NCBI RefSeq assembly: GCF_017948455.1
Contig: NZ_JAFFSU010000035.1
Location: forward strand, 1-64,000
DNA length: 64,000 nucleotides
Direction of reading: 5' to 3'
Source of the DNA: Streptomyces sp. GESEQ-4
GTDB taxonomy: Bacteria > Actinomycetota > Actinomycetes > Streptomycetales > Streptomycetaceae
Position 1 is the stretch's first letter, and every line of letters starts with the position of its first letter. The position numbers were made by a program, and so were the translations under genes. The notes under the pieces are model-generated. The model was not told the origin of the DNA. It was given only the letters and a program-made list of their open reading frames with translations, and made no database searches. Of the stretch, positions 33,722 through 43,600 are shown in pieces.

Positions 33722-36546
33722 GGAGGGCCTCCATCGGGGGAGTTCGGGCCTTGCGGTTCGTCTGGGAACAGGAAGAGCTGCGGCTGTGGTGAGTGGATGG
33801 GGCAGGACGGGGGTTGTGACGGGATGCGGCTGTTCAGGGCCGGCGCCAGGGGCAGCGACCATGCTTTGCGGATGTTCTCGATGAGGGTGCGGGCGCTGTA
33901 GGGCGAGATGACGAGTTCCTGGCGCGCTTCGGCCAGCCGGCTCAGGTGGCCGTCCGGGCCGTGCTCGGCTGCCAGCTGGGTGCGGCGGTCAAGGCCGTCG
34001 TTGCTGAAGATGTCGAACAGGGTGAGGGAGAAGTAGGTGTACGCGGAGGCTTCGTCGATGAGCTGGCGGGCGTCGTCGGCCAGTTGGGGCTGGATAGCGG
34101 CGGCTGACGGGTCGCCTGCGCCGTGGAAGGCGAATTCCTCAAGGGCGAGGCGCAGTTCGGGTTCCGTGCAGGGGCAGGGATCGGGCAGATAGCCGCACAG
34201 GGTGCGGAATGCGGTGAGGATCGCGCTGGTGTCGCGGGCCCACTGCTGTTTGCTCAAGAGGGTTCTGAAACCGGCCAGGGTCTCTGAGAGCTCCTCCAGG
34301 ATGAGGTCCCGGGAGATCTTGGTCAGCTCAAAGGACCGGGACTTATCCTGCATCTCCTTGATCTGGAGCGCGTAGCGCAGCAGGTCGCGCAGTATGCCGC
34401 CGGACAGGGCGTGGGCAAGCACGACATAGGGCTCGGTCAGCTGCTTGGCCCGCTCGGCAAGAATGGTGCGCGACTCATCGAGGGTGCTGGGCTGGACGTA
34501 GATGATGTCGTCCAGGGAGCTGTCGGTCACGTCCCGGTGCGGCAGGCCACGCCGGACGAACGCCGCACCGACGTCCTCGGCCACCGAGATCAGGTAGTAG
34601 ACGTGGGGGACGCCCAGGATCGCCTTGATCTCGCTGAGAAAGGCCAGTGCCTGGGTGTCCGATCCGAGGCGGTCCACTTCGTCGATGGCGATCACCACGA
34701 CTTCCTTCTGGTCGGCCTTCTTGGCGGCGATGCGCCGCAGCAAGTCGCGGAAGTCTTCGACCAGTTCCGGGTAGTTCGGCGGGATCGTGGAGACGGAGGT
34801 GGCGTGGGAGCTGCCCAGCGTCAAGATCTGCGAGGCGCCGGGCGAGAGCGTGTTGGTGGTCATCTGCGTGGTCTGGAGCCGGTACAGGTGGTTGCGGCAT
34901 CGGGTAACCAGTTCCGGCTCCGCCCGGCGCGGTCGCCAGCCTCCTGCTCGCGCCATCAGCAGTCCGGCGATGATGCCGGCGAGCCTGAGCGGGTTCTCGG
35001 TGTCCGCCAGGAGTGCGTTGGTCTGCGGGTTCCGGGCGAGGTACAGCAAGAACATGATCCCGGCGGCAGCGGCTGCGGGCCGGAAGACGGCGTCCAGAGA
35101 AATGGTCCATATGCCCAGGGTGAACGTGCGTCCGGAGTCGCGGGCCATGCGGCAGAGCAGCCATATGCACCCCAGCATCACGACGTTGATCATGGTGTCG
35201 GGTGGGACGTACTCCACTTGCTGGATGATCTGCGGGTCGACGAGCGCACTGCCGCCCGAGACCACGGCGACCAGTATTCCGACGGGATGGCTGCCGGCAG
35301 CCCATATCCGTCCCACCAAACGTGGCAGCCAGGTGTCGTGCCGCGACTTCCACCAGGCGATGCCGGCGATGGTGACAGTGACGCTCGCACCGACGGCGTA
35401 TCCCTGCCAGATCTCCGTCACGTGGTGATGGATGATTCCGGTTTGGGTGCGGGCGAAGTCGGCCGCTGAGGTCGCGTACTGCTCGTACAGAGAGCGGACC
35501 GAGGCCGACAGACCCAGGATCACCAAGGCCGTCGCGGGCACCGCGAATGCGCTCCACCGCCCCAGTCGCCCGGCACGTTGCCGGGCACGGCGCAGCAGCC
35601 GGCGCACCGTCGACAGCCGCGTGAACTCGGGGACTTTGTACTTCGCCCTGCGCATGTACTCCTCGCACAGGCGGACCGACAGCGACAGCAGGAAATCGTG
35701 CGGGGTGTAGGTGGCCGGGGCCTGGGCGAGAACGCCGAAGTCGGCCTGCTTGACGCATTGTTCGAGCAACGTGGTCTTGCCGACGCCGCGCGGGCCGCAC
35801 ACCGCGATGGTGCCGTCCTCAATGTGCGCGAGCTTGCGTTTGAGCTGGTCGAAAGCCGCGTTCTCGATGAGGTAGCCGGGTGCCCGCGGCGCGCGCAGAC
35901 CTTCGTAGTCACCCGGAATGAACACGGAGTCGGGGTCATCACCCAACATGTGACGGACCAGCATGGCCACCGTGGGACGGGTGCCCTCCTCGAGGAGAAC
36001 CTCGCCCCATTCGACGGCGCGGACTCCCACCTCGATACGCTGCACCGCCCAGGCGGTGCCCAATCTCGCGGTGCCCAGGCACTGCCGCAGGTTGCGCCAC
36101 ACCGTTGTGCCAGACCAGTGCAGCGCCAATAGGCAAATCGCCGCAGCGAGATACGCCACGAACAGAACCCGCGGGCCGCCTGCGACGAGCAGCACGAAAC
36201 TGACAGCAGCGGCCAGCGTGCAGACCACACGCCAGTCCCACTCCGCCTCGCCTGCCGCGTTCTCGTACTTGTCCTGGGCGTCCTCCAGCTCGACGTGCGC
36301 CCTGTCGAACGCTCTCTGTTGTGGTCCTTCGCACAGGCTGATGACGTAGCTGACGTAGGGCTGCTTCTGCATTTCCCGCAGGACCGCTTCTGGCGTGGCA
36401 GTCGATCGCTTCCCCAACAGCGGCCTTGTTTCCGGGTCCTCCAGGGCGGCGTGCACGGACCGGTTGTAGACCTCGAATTCGTCAGGCTCCAGGAAATCTG
36501 TCGCCTTCTCCCAGGCCTCCTCAAGACGCGTCCGTAACGGCAGCAT
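33709..36546 (-). CDS. Membrane-anchored KAP-type P-loop NTPase
   Basis: 945 residues. Walker A is GPRGVGKTT (residues 251-259) and Walker B is VVVIAIDEVDR (616-626). Between them lie about six hydrophobic segments (about 333-350, 383-397, 420-434, 452-466, 487-503, 522-533), and a hydrophobic pair precedes Walker A (about 106-142). Membrane segments inserted between the Walker motifs are the hallmark of KAP NTPases, a STAND-related group that includes the phage-exclusion protein PifA. The C-terminal third is helical. RBS GAAGGG precedes the ATG. The 13-bp overlap with the 521-residue gene indicates a joint system. The biological role is unproven; membrane-linked anti-phage response or conjugation control are the leading options. 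Confidence 0.82.
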   Translation of the reverse strand: MLPLRTRLEEAWEKATDFLEPDEFEVYNRSVHAALEDPETRPLLGKRSTATPEAVLREMQKQPYVSYVISLCEGPQQRAFDRAHVELEDAQDKYENAAGEAEWDWRVVCTLAAAVSFVLLVAGGPRVLFVAYLAAAICLLALHWSGTTVWRNLRQCLGTARLGTAWAVQRIEVGVRAVEWGEVLLEEGTRPTVAMLVRHMLGDDPDSVFIPGDYEGLRAPRAPGYLIENAAFDQLKRKLAHIEDGTIAVCGPRGVGKTTLLEQCVKQADFGVLAQAPATYTPHDFLLSLSVRLCEEYMRRAKYKVPEFTRLSTVRRLLRRARQRAGRLGRWSAFAVPATALVILGLSASVRSLYEQYATSAADFARTQTGIIHHHVTEIWQGYAVGASVTVTIAGIAWWKSRHDTWLPRLVGRIWAAGSHPVGILVAVVSGGSALVDPQIIQQVEYVPPDTMINVVMLGCIWLLCRMARDSGRTFTLGIWTISLDAVFRPAAAAAGIMFLLYLARNPQTNALLADTENPLRLAGIIAGLLMARAGGWRPRRAEPELVTRCRNHLYRLQTTQMTTNTLSPGASQILTLGSSHATSVSTIPPNYPELVEDFRDLLRRIAAKKADQKEVVVIAIDEVDRLGSDTQALAFLSEIKAILGVPHVYYLISVAEDVGAAFVRRGLPHRDVTDSSLDDIIYVQPSTLDESRTILAERAKQLTEPYVVLAHALSGGILRDLLRYALQIKEMQDKSRSFELTKISRDLILEELSETLAGFRTLLSKQQWARDTSAILTAFRTLCGYLPDPCPCTEPELRLALEEFAFHGAGDPSAAAIQPQLADDARQLIDEASAYTYFSLTLFDIFSNDGLDRRTQLAAEHGPDGHLSRLAEARQELVISPYSARTLIENIRKAWSLPLAPALNSRIPSQPPSCPIHSPQPQLFLFPDEPQGPNSPDGGPPWTA

Positions 36547-36823
36547 TCATCACCCTTCCCCCGATGCCAGGCCTGCGGATGCTAACGCTCCCGCAGTGCA
36601 CGGAGCGTAGAGAAGACCAGAAAGCGCCGGTCCTGAACCACACGGGCATCCTGGGCACACCGGACGGGCATACCTGTACGCCGCGCGCTGCGCGCGCTCA
36701 TGTTGAGCGACAGGCCCGGACGGCCGCGTGCGGGGGCCTGGGTCGGCCGGATCGCGTCGTGTCGCATCTGTCGAGGTCGGGTACGGCTTCGGCAACTGGC
36801 CATCGCACTGAGGGGGTTGTGGG
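36547..36823. promoter_or_regulatory. Divergent intergenic region between NTPase operon and the 36824 gene
   Basis: 277 bp separating two divergently transcribed units, so both promoters should lie here. No clear -10/-35 pair or palindrome stands out. GC is somewhat lower near 36600-36700. Confidence 0.4.
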
Positions 36824-38080
36824 GTGGGGAAGGCGAGCCGGGGCAAGCGGGAGCGCAGCCGGGACAGGGCCGGTCAGTGGACGGCAACCGACGCGGCACG
36901 GACGGCGCTGCGGCTGCGGGAGGTGACGCAGCGGTGCATGACCGGGAACGCGTGGGTGCAGATGACGCTCGCCTCGAACATGGACAACGTCCTCCGTGAC
37001 CTGTACGGCGTGCTGCTCAGCAGCGATCTCGCCGACATGGCGGAAAAGCCCGAGGGAATCGAGCGGGATGCGGCGCTGTCGATGGCGCTGGGCAAGCAGG
37101 GTTACCGGCCGCCGTGGCCCCAGTCGGCCGGGGAGGCCGCCTCGTGGCAGATTCGGCAGATCGGGAAACTGCTGCGGCAGGCGGAGGTCCTCGTCATCTC
37201 CCCGGCCGCGCACGCCGCGGTCATGGCCGCGGCCGCCACCCTCGAGCCGGCTGACGTCAGCACCCTGGACCGTGACCGGGACATCCTCGTGCCCACCGGG
37301 CTGCTGGTGCTGCCCGAGCCGGTCGTGGTCGTCAACCGCACCGGCTCACTGTCGGACATCAAGGCGTTCGGCTGGCAGTTCATCACCCAGCACCAGATCC
37401 TGCCCACCGCCCAGTACCCCGGTGTGCGGGTGACGACGTTCATGGACCGCGACGGGCCGGTGCAGCCGGACGGGTGGCGACAGGTGGTCTCCCAGGCGCG
37501 CGCGTCCGGAAGCCCGTTGCCGCCGCTGATGCCGGACGGCATCTACGGGCTGCGGGGCGACGCATGCCTGGCGGAGGAGAGCCCCGAGCTGCTCGCGGAT
37601 TTGTCCGACCGCCACCGGCAGCTGCAAAAGGCGCTCACTCATGCGTCCCAGTGGCGTGCCGATCCGGTTCCCGAGACCGGGGAGTGGGCCGGCGGCCGCG
37701 TAGAGGACCCTTACGACGACTTTGTGTGCCGGTACATGTTTGCCTTCTGGCGGCTGAACGCCCAAGGGGTCACGGCCGTCGGCCGGTCCCAGAACGCATC
37801 TGGAGTGAGCGCGGCCGCGAGCAGCGGCGTGGACGGCGCCGTGCCTCGCGATCCCGACGTGCGGGTGATCCGGCTGGCTGCGCCCTCGCCCCGTTCGTCG
37901 GATCCGGCAGGGGAGACGAAGCGGGTCTTCCATCACCGGTGGCCGGTGCGGATGCACAAGGTGAGGCAGTGGTACCCCAGCCGTCAGGAACACAAGGTGA
38001 TCTGGCGTGGGCCCTACATCAAAGGGCCTGCCGATGCGCCGCTGATGATGGGGGAGAAGGCCTACCTCGTGGATTCGTAG
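36824..38080 (+). CDS. Hypothetical protein with a conserved HRWPVR...GPADAPLMMGEKAYLVD C-terminal module
   Basis: 418 residues from a GTG at 36824 with GAGGGGG upstream. The N-terminus is basic (MGKASRGKRERSRDRAGQ). The middle (residues 110-210) is a mixed alpha/beta region with VLVISPAAHAAVMAAA and VLPEPVVVVNRTG. The C-terminus has HHRWPVRMHKVRQWYPSRQ then VIWRGPYIKGPADAPLMMG and EKAYLV. This module is reused at 49198-49281 in the window and resembles tails of uncharacterised actinobacterial mobile-element proteins. No catalytic motif is recognised. It is divergent from the NTPase operon. Confidence 0.72.
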   Translation: MGKASRGKRERSRDRAGQWTATDAARTALRLREVTQRCMTGNAWVQMTLASNMDNVLRDLYGVLLSSDLADMAEKPEGIERDAALSMALGKQGYRPPWPQSAGEAASWQIRQIGKLLRQAEVLVISPAAHAAVMAAAATLEPADVSTLDRDRDILVPTGLLVLPEPVVVVNRTGSLSDIKAFGWQFITQHQILPTAQYPGVRVTTFMDRDGPVQPDGWRQVVSQARASGSPLPPLMPDGIYGLRGDACLAEESPELLADLSDRHRQLQKALTHASQWRADPVPETGEWAGGRVEDPYDDFVCRYMFAFWRLNAQGVTAVGRSQNASGVSAAASSGVDGAVPRDPDVRVIRLAAPSPRSSDPAGETKRVFHHRWPVRMHKVRQWYPSRQEHKVIWRGPYIKGPADAPLMMGEKAYLVDS

Positions 38081-38120
38081 CGGCGCCCTGAAGGCCGGCG
38101 CCGGTGATCAGTACGTGAAA

Positions 38121-38154
38121 GGCCCCGGCTGGACGGGGGAGACCAGCCGGGGCC
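38121..38154. terminator. Hairpin terminator after the 36824 gene
   Basis: GGCCCCGGCTGG pairs perfectly with CCAGCCGGGGCC (12 bp) across a 10-base loop. It lies between convergent genes (36824 + and ligA -) and may serve both. Confidence 0.65.
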
Positions 38155-38364
38155 GTGTGGGTGGGTCTGCGGAGGGCGGTCGCCTCTCGGCGGAGGGCTC
38201 CATGGGGCTTCAGCCGGACGATCGTCCCCATGGGCTGTAGGTGAGGCCCGGGGACACTGTCCCCTCCGCAGCCACATATAGGTGAACGGTCAACCGCTTC
38301 GGGTTGTTCCTTGTGCCGCACGGACTCCGCTGTGAGGTGGGGCACCCGCCGTCACCGGGTACCG

Positions 38365-40443
38365 CTACTCGAGGAAGTCGGCGATGAGGGCGGCGAATTC
38401 GTCGGTACTGGCCAGTCGGATACCGAGGGTTTCGGCCTTGGCCCGCTTGGATCCGGCGCCGTCTCCGGCGACGACCAGGGTGGTCTTCCTGGAGACGCTG
38501 GAAGAGGAGCGGCCCCCGGCACGTTCGATGAGCTCGTTCATCTGGTTGCGGCTGAGCTTCTCCAAGGGGCCGGTCATCGCGCCGGTCACGACCACCGTCA
38601 TCCCCGCCAGCGGCATGTCCGCTCCACCGGCAGCCTCCGGGCCGTCGCCGGCAGCAGGTGCGGGTGGGGTGACGCCGGGCTCGGTCATGTTCACCCCGGC
38701 GGCGGCGAGTTTGTCGATGAGCGGGGCAAGTTCGGCGAGTTCGGCGACGATGGACGGGGCCTTCTCGGTGCCGATGCCCTCGACCTGCTGCATCGCTTCG
38801 GCGTCGGCGGCGCGGACGTTGTCCATGGTGGCGAAGTACCGGGCGATCCGGCGGGACATGGAGCGTCCGGTGCCGCGCACCCCGAGCGCGCACAGCACCC
38901 GCGACAGCGGCTGCCCCTTGGCCGCGGCGATCGCCGTGAGGAGGTTGTCGGTGCTGGTGGCGCCCATCCGCTCCAGGCCAAGGAGCTGGGCGCGGGTGAG
39001 GGTGAACAGGTCGGCGAGATCGGCGACGAGGCCGGCGTCGACGAGCTGGACGACGCGCGTGTGGCCGAGGCCTTCGATGTCGAGCTGGTCGCGGCCAGCG
39101 GCGTAGGACAGGGCGGCGACCAGATGGCAGTTGCGCCCGTTCTCGCAGCGCCAGCGCTGCTCGCTGGTGTCGATGCCGGCCCCGCAGCGCGGGCACGCCT
39201 GGGGGAAGGCGATGGGCTGTTCGTCGCCGGTGCGCAGGTGGGCGACGGGGGCTTCGATGCGGGGGATGACGTCGCCGGCCCGGTGGACCATGACGTGGTC
39301 GCCCAGGCGCAGGTCGCGGCGGGTGATGTCGGCCGGGTTGTGGAGGGTGGCGTAGGTGATGGTGGCGCCGTCGATCTCGACCGGCTCCAGCACGCCGCGC
39401 GGGGCGATTATGCCGGTGCGCCCGACGTTCCACTCCACCTCCAGCAGCCGCGTGATCTTCTCGACGGCGGGCAGCTTGTAGGCGATCGCCCAGCGCGGGG
39501 CGCGCGTCCCGGATCCGGCCGCCTGCTGGTCGGCGGCCAGGTCGGCCTTGATGACGATCCCGTCGATCCCGAACGGCAACTCAGCCCGGAGCGCGGCGAT
39601 CTCCATCACCCGGGCCAGCACCTGCTGGACCGTGTCGGCGGTGGTGCCGGGCACAGGGGTCGTGGCGGTGGTGTTGACCCCGAGTCCGCCGGCCTTCGCC
39701 ATGAGGTCGCTGTGCGCGAGCCCGGACAGCCGGGCGGAGAGCTCCGGCCCGGTGTCGGCGAGGGGGAGCAGGCCGTAGCCGAAGAACGTCATCGGCACGG
39801 TGTAGGCGCGGTCCCTGGCACGGAGACTGCCCGCCGCGGCGCTGCGCGGGTTGGAGAACACCAGTCCGCCGTGCGCGGTACGCACCTCGTTGGCGTGCTC
39901 GAACTGGGCGGTGGTCATCAGGACTTCGCCGCGCACCTCTACCGTGACCGGCTCCGCCAGCTCCTTCGGCAGGCCGACGATGGTGCCGATGGCGTGTGAG
40001 ACGTCCTCCCCGGCCATCCCGTCGCCGCGGGTGATCAGCTGTCTCAGGCGTCCGTGGGTGTAGCGGGCGGCGATCGCGAGCCCGTCCAGCTTCGGCTCAA
40101 CACTGAACTGCGCCACGTCGTGGCCGATCCGGCGGGCCAGCGAGGCAGTCCAGGCGGTGAACTCCTCCGAGGAGAACACGTTGTCCAGGCTCAGCATCGC
40201 CACCGTGTGCGGGACATCGCCCTCCACGGCGCCACCGGCGACCTTCCCGATCGGCGAGCCGGGCAGCACCTGGTCGGGATGGTCGGCCTCCCAGGCGGCG
40301 ATGCCGCGTACCAGCCGGTCGTAGGCGTCGTCGTCCAGCACCGAGGTACCGCCCTGGTAGTAGGCGGCCGACGCCTTCACCGCGTCCTCGACCGCCTGCG
40401 CGTAGCCGGCGGCATCCACGATCACTGCAGCTGCTGTCGTCAT
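38365..40443 (-). CDS. ligA: NAD-dependent DNA ligase (accessory copy)
   Basis: 692 residues from the ATG at 40443 (GGCAGG upstream; an alternative ATG lies at 40452). Domains in order: Ia (YYQGGTSVLDDDAYDRL, residues 28-44), adenylation with Lys118 in VEPKLDGLAI, OB fold (APRGVLEPVEIDGATITYATLHNP), Cys4 zinc finger (CPRCG and RCENGRNCHL), HhH repeats, and a BRCT domain near the C-terminus (PLAGMTVVVTGAMTGPL). All key motifs appear intact. The zinc finger spacing C-x5-C and divergent composition suggest it is not the housekeeping LigA. It seals nicks in replication or repair. Its place among mobile-type genes suggests plasmid or island replication support. Confidence 0.93.
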   Translation of the reverse strand: MTTAAAVIVDAAGYAQAVEDAVKASAAYYQGGTSVLDDDAYDRLVRGIAAWEADHPDQVLPGSPIGKVAGGAVEGDVPHTVAMLSLDNVFSSEEFTAWTASLARRIGHDVAQFSVEPKLDGLAIAARYTHGRLRQLITRGDGMAGEDVSHAIGTIVGLPKELAEPVTVEVRGEVLMTTAQFEHANEVRTAHGGLVFSNPRSAAAGSLRARDRAYTVPMTFFGYGLLPLADTGPELSARLSGLAHSDLMAKAGGLGVNTTATTPVPGTTADTVQQVLARVMEIAALRAELPFGIDGIVIKADLAADQQAAGSGTRAPRWAIAYKLPAVEKITRLLEVEWNVGRTGIIAPRGVLEPVEIDGATITYATLHNPADITRRDLRLGDHVMVHRAGDVIPRIEAPVAHLRTGDEQPIAFPQACPRCGAGIDTSEQRWRCENGRNCHLVAALSYAAGRDQLDIEGLGHTRVVQLVDAGLVADLADLFTLTRAQLLGLERMGATSTDNLLTAIAAAKGQPLSRVLCALGVRGTGRSMSRRIARYFATMDNVRAADAEAMQQVEGIGTEKAPSIVAELAELAPLIDKLAAAGVNMTEPGVTPPAPAAGDGPEAAGGADMPLAGMTVVVTGAMTGPLEKLSRNQMNELIERAGGRSSSSVSRKTTLVVAGDGAGSKRAKAETLGIRLASTDEFAALIADFLE

Positions 40444-40586
40444 GCCGGCCATCCTGCCTGCCACCACTGACAACACCCGGGCACACCGTCCGCACCTGCA
40501 GCTCCGGCGCGACGGCCGCCGCGACCGGGCTCGCGCTCCTGCTCGGGGCTGTCGCTTCCGTAGGTAGGTGTTTTTGATCCCTGGTC

Positions 40587-40910
40587 GTGAGGTGTGTACA
40601 GCTGGATGATCTGAGTTGTGGGGGATGGCGGGACGGCTCGGCGGACTGCCGGGAGTGCGGTGATCCGCTGCCGCCGACGATGGCGGCGGAGGCGGTGTTC
40701 TGCTCGGGACGGTGGCGAAGGCTTCAGCGGACCTGGCAGCGGGCCATCGCGATGCAGCGAGGAGAGCAGGCGGAGTGCCCGGTGTGCGGGCGGTCGTGGA
40801 CGGTGGGGGTGGAGCGGTCGAAGGCGGCGATGTACTGCTCGGCCCGCTGCCGGGTGCGGGCCTGCCGTCAGCGGCGGGCGTCACGGAACGGCGTTACGGA
40901 AACGCCGTAG
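40587..40910 (+). CDS. Small double zinc-finger protein
   Basis: 107 residues. First motif: DCRECGDPLPPTM with a single later Cys in AVFCSGRWRRLQ. Second motif: CPVCGRSWTVG followed by YCSARCRVRACRQRRA, a Cys4 pattern of the type found in small Streptomyces plasmid and phage proteins. The C-terminus is basic, consistent with nucleic-acid binding. The GTG start at 40587 lacks a strong ribosome site, so the true start may be further in. It is divergent from ligA. Related in style to the zinc finger at the start of the XRE protein at 60864. Confidence 0.6.
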   Translation: MRCVQLDDLSCGGWRDGSADCRECGDPLPPTMAAEAVFCSGRWRRLQRTWQRAIAMQRGEQAECPVCGRSWTVGVERSKAAMYCSARCRVRACRQRRASRNGVTETP

Positions 40911-41619
40911 CCGAACGCCTCCCGCGTACCTCGAATCGGTGGACTCCGGTCCCGACTTCCTCACCGAATTGCTGGCACCAATACAGGATTTCGAGGTTCG
41001 TGTGCGGCACCCCGCGTTCATGATCCTCGCGGTGCCATGGGATTCGAGGGACGGCCCATGGCCGCATCAGGTCTGCGGGTCACCCGTGAAGACGTGAGAC
41101 CATCTACTCCACCCACCTGCACCGTTGTAAGTGACACGGGTTTGCGTAGCCCAAAATTGTCCGCCCTTATCACCAGCAAACCAGAGAGAGGTGGCGGTAT
41201 TCGTGTGGATGTATTCAGTCTCCGTTTCGGCGTTAACTCATTTTGTGCCCGTTGCCACCGCACCCGCCCCGACCAAGCAGACAAGCCCCCGCGGATTTCG
41301 TCGCGGGGGCTTTGTACTGGCCATATGGCTCACGTAGAGGCAGGACGTTCCACCAGTCGCCCACCCTCCACTCTCTGTGGGCAGCAAGCCCGGCATGGAG
41401 TCACGCAACCCTACGCCCTGGTCACCAAATACTTGTAGAAGTAGCCGCCTGTAAGCCGGTAGCAGCCGGTACCTGGCAGAACGGCATGGCCCTGTCGACG
41501 CTTGTCATCCTTGCGGTCTACACACACCGCCTCGCTGCCGTAGCCAGGGCTGTCCCGCCACTCCTCAACAGGTCCAGGTACACGGTCAGTCGACTGTCAA
41601 TGTGAGGTTCCGCGAGATC
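40911..41619. other. Gene-poor stretch with one terminator-like hairpin
   Basis: No ORF here has convincing protein character; overlapping frames at 41037-41438 are inconsistent. AAGCCCCCGCG (41283-41293) pairs with CGCGGGGGCTT (41302-41312) to form an 11-bp stem followed by TGT. The stretch 41150-41260 is less GC-rich than its surroundings and may hold a promoter. The IS481 end begins at about 41620. Confidence 0.5.
41283..41312. terminator. Hairpin terminator-like element
   Basis: An 11-bp GC-rich perfect stem with an 8-base loop (GATTTCGT) and a short T-tract after it. No intact gene directly precedes it, so it may be a relic of a lost gene or serve a small RNA. Confidence 0.5.
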
Positions 41620-42714
41620 TTGGACAGTTTGGTCCCAGGAGACGCTGGACGTCACCGGTAGATGCTGGACAGTCGCTACTTCCTCGTGCGAGCGACCGCC
41701 TTGAACTGCCTGATCGGTTTGTCGCTGGTGCGGGCATGGGTGGACAGTTCGACGTCGCAGTCCAGGACGCGGAAGACGGTGTCCTCGATGAGGATGGTCA
41801 CGGCTTTCCCGGCGTGAGCCCGACCGATCCGCAGGCGCTGGCCGCCGACCATCACCACGCCGTCCACCGGCACTTTGCGCTGAGCCCGCAGGGCCTGCAC
41901 CGAAGGAGGGATGATCGCGGTGCGCGGGCTGCGGGCTCCGCTGATCTGCGCTCGTTGCTCCGGTGGGATGGGGGCGGGCAGCGTCTTGACCACGCGGCCG
42001 TCGGCGATTACATGCATCAGCTGGCCGTCGAACCGCAGGGTGACCTGCTGTCCAGCGAGCTGGGCCGCGAGCTTGACGCGCTGCCCACCGAGGCCGACGT
42101 CGCCGTCCCGGCCGACCAGCCGGTCGACCTCGACCACGAGCGGGGCCTGCGACCCCTCCGGCAAGGCGGGCGTCGCCGGTTCAGGGCCGGCGATCCGCCC
42201 GCCGCGCTGCACCAGCGCCTTCAGGTCGGCCGCGGTGAACTGGGAGGTGCGGGTGCGGGCGAGTTCGCCGTCGATGAAGACGTGGATGCTGCGCTCGTCA
42301 GCCCAGATGGTGGCGGTGCGTCCTCCCAGAGCTGCAGGGAACTTCAGCTGCTGCCCGGAGGGCAGGCACAGTCTGCCGATCGGCGAGATGAGCGCCTCGA
42401 ACTCCACGGCCCCGATGTGGGATTCGTCGACGGGCAGCCGCGGTGAGGGCAGCAGCGCGGGCAGCTGCGGCGCCAGCAGCTCGTCCGTCGCAGGCGTGGT
42501 CTCATCCTGCAGCTCGGGCAGGTGGACCTCGTGCCGGTCCTGCTGCGGCTCCTTGGCCACGGGGCGGAACACGGCGGCGGGCACGGCCATGTCGAGAGCC
42601 TGGTGCGGCCGGTTGTGGTTGTAGCCGTGCACCCAGGCGTCAATGGCGGCCTGGGCCGTTGCCTGGTCAGCGAACGGACCGACGTGGTCCAGCAGTTCGC
42701 GCCGCAGGGACTTA

Positions 42715-43600
42715 CTGGCCCTAACAAAGCCTCTGGACGTGCCGGTGGGTGATCAGGCAGACGGCAAGTCTGAGAAAGGCCTCGTGGATGTCGTCGCGTC
42801 GTTCCCAGCGGATCCGTAAGCGGCGGAAGCCGTGCAGCCAGGAGATCGTCCGCTCAACGACCCAGCGGAAGGTGCCCAGTCCCGTCCCGTGCGGCTGGCC
42901 ACGCTCGGCGATCGCGGGCGTGATGCCGCGCTGCCGCAAGAGCCGTCGGTACTTGTCGTGGTCGTAGCCGCGGTCGGCGAAGAGCATGTCCGGCCGTCTG
43001 CGCGGCCGACCGACGACTCCGGCCACTGCCGGGATCTTGTCCAACAGGGGCAGCAGTTGGGTGACATCGTTGCGGTTTCCGCCGGTCAGAGACACCGCGA
43101 GCGGGATCCCTTGGCCGTCGGTGATGATGTGGTGTTTGCTGCCCGGGCGTGCGCGGTCGACCGGGCTGGGGCCGCTTTTGGGCCCCTGCGTGCGGCCCGG
43201 ACGTGGGAGGAGTCGATCACCGCCCGCGACCAGTCCAGCTGGTTCTTCGAGCGCAGCTTGTTCAGCAGTAGCTGGTGCAGTTGGTCCCAGACGCCGGCCT
43301 CGTTCCAGGCCGCCAGGCGGCGCCAGCACGTCATGCCCGAGCCGAAGCCCAGTTCCTGCGGGAGGTACTCCCACTGGATGCCGGTGTGCAGGACGAACAA
43401 GATCCCGCACAGGGCTTGACGATCGGGCACTCGAGGTCTGCCCTCGACCTGCTTCGGGGGCGGCTCGGGCAGCAACGGCTTGATGAGCGACCACAGTTCA
43501 TCCGACACGATCCAGGGTCGTGACTGACGCTTCCCCATGCCCACATCAACGAACGATCAAGCGGACAGTCACATGATCAACCCGCTTTTGTTAGAGCCAG
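42715..43600 (-). mobile_element. IS5-family (IS427-group-like) insertion sequence, 886 bp
   Basis: Ends are inverted repeats: CTGGCCCTAACAAAGCC at the left and CTGGCTCTAACAAAAGC read inward from the right. The 3-bp target duplication TTA flanks it (42712-42714 and 43601-43603). It carries a two-frame transposase. Intact ends and clean duplication indicate a recent insertion. Confidence 0.9.
42721..43544 (-). CDS. IS5-family transposase with programmed -1 frameshift
   Basis: Frame A (43544-43086) starts MGMGKRQSRPWIVSDELW and has the DUF4096-like domain (PEPPPKQVEGRPRVPDRQAL, FVLHTGIQWEYLP) and the first catalytic Asp in RAVIDSSHVRAARRG. Frame B continues from a slippery AAAAG (TTTT at 43176-43179 on the plus strand): GPKSGPSPVDRARPGSKHHI, LFADRGYDHDKYRRLL and the E motif VVERTISWLHGFRRLR. 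The -1 shift gives the full DDE protein of about 270 residues. Both frames overlap as expected for this group. Confidence 0.88.

Noticed and set aside
30354..40910. Calling this region a prophage
   Set aside because: No capsid, portal, terminase, tail or integrase gene was found; only generic mobile-element traits.
41037..41438. Possible small gene in the gene-poor stretch before the IS481 element
   Set aside because: No conserved motif or ribosome site; several frames overlap with equal claim.
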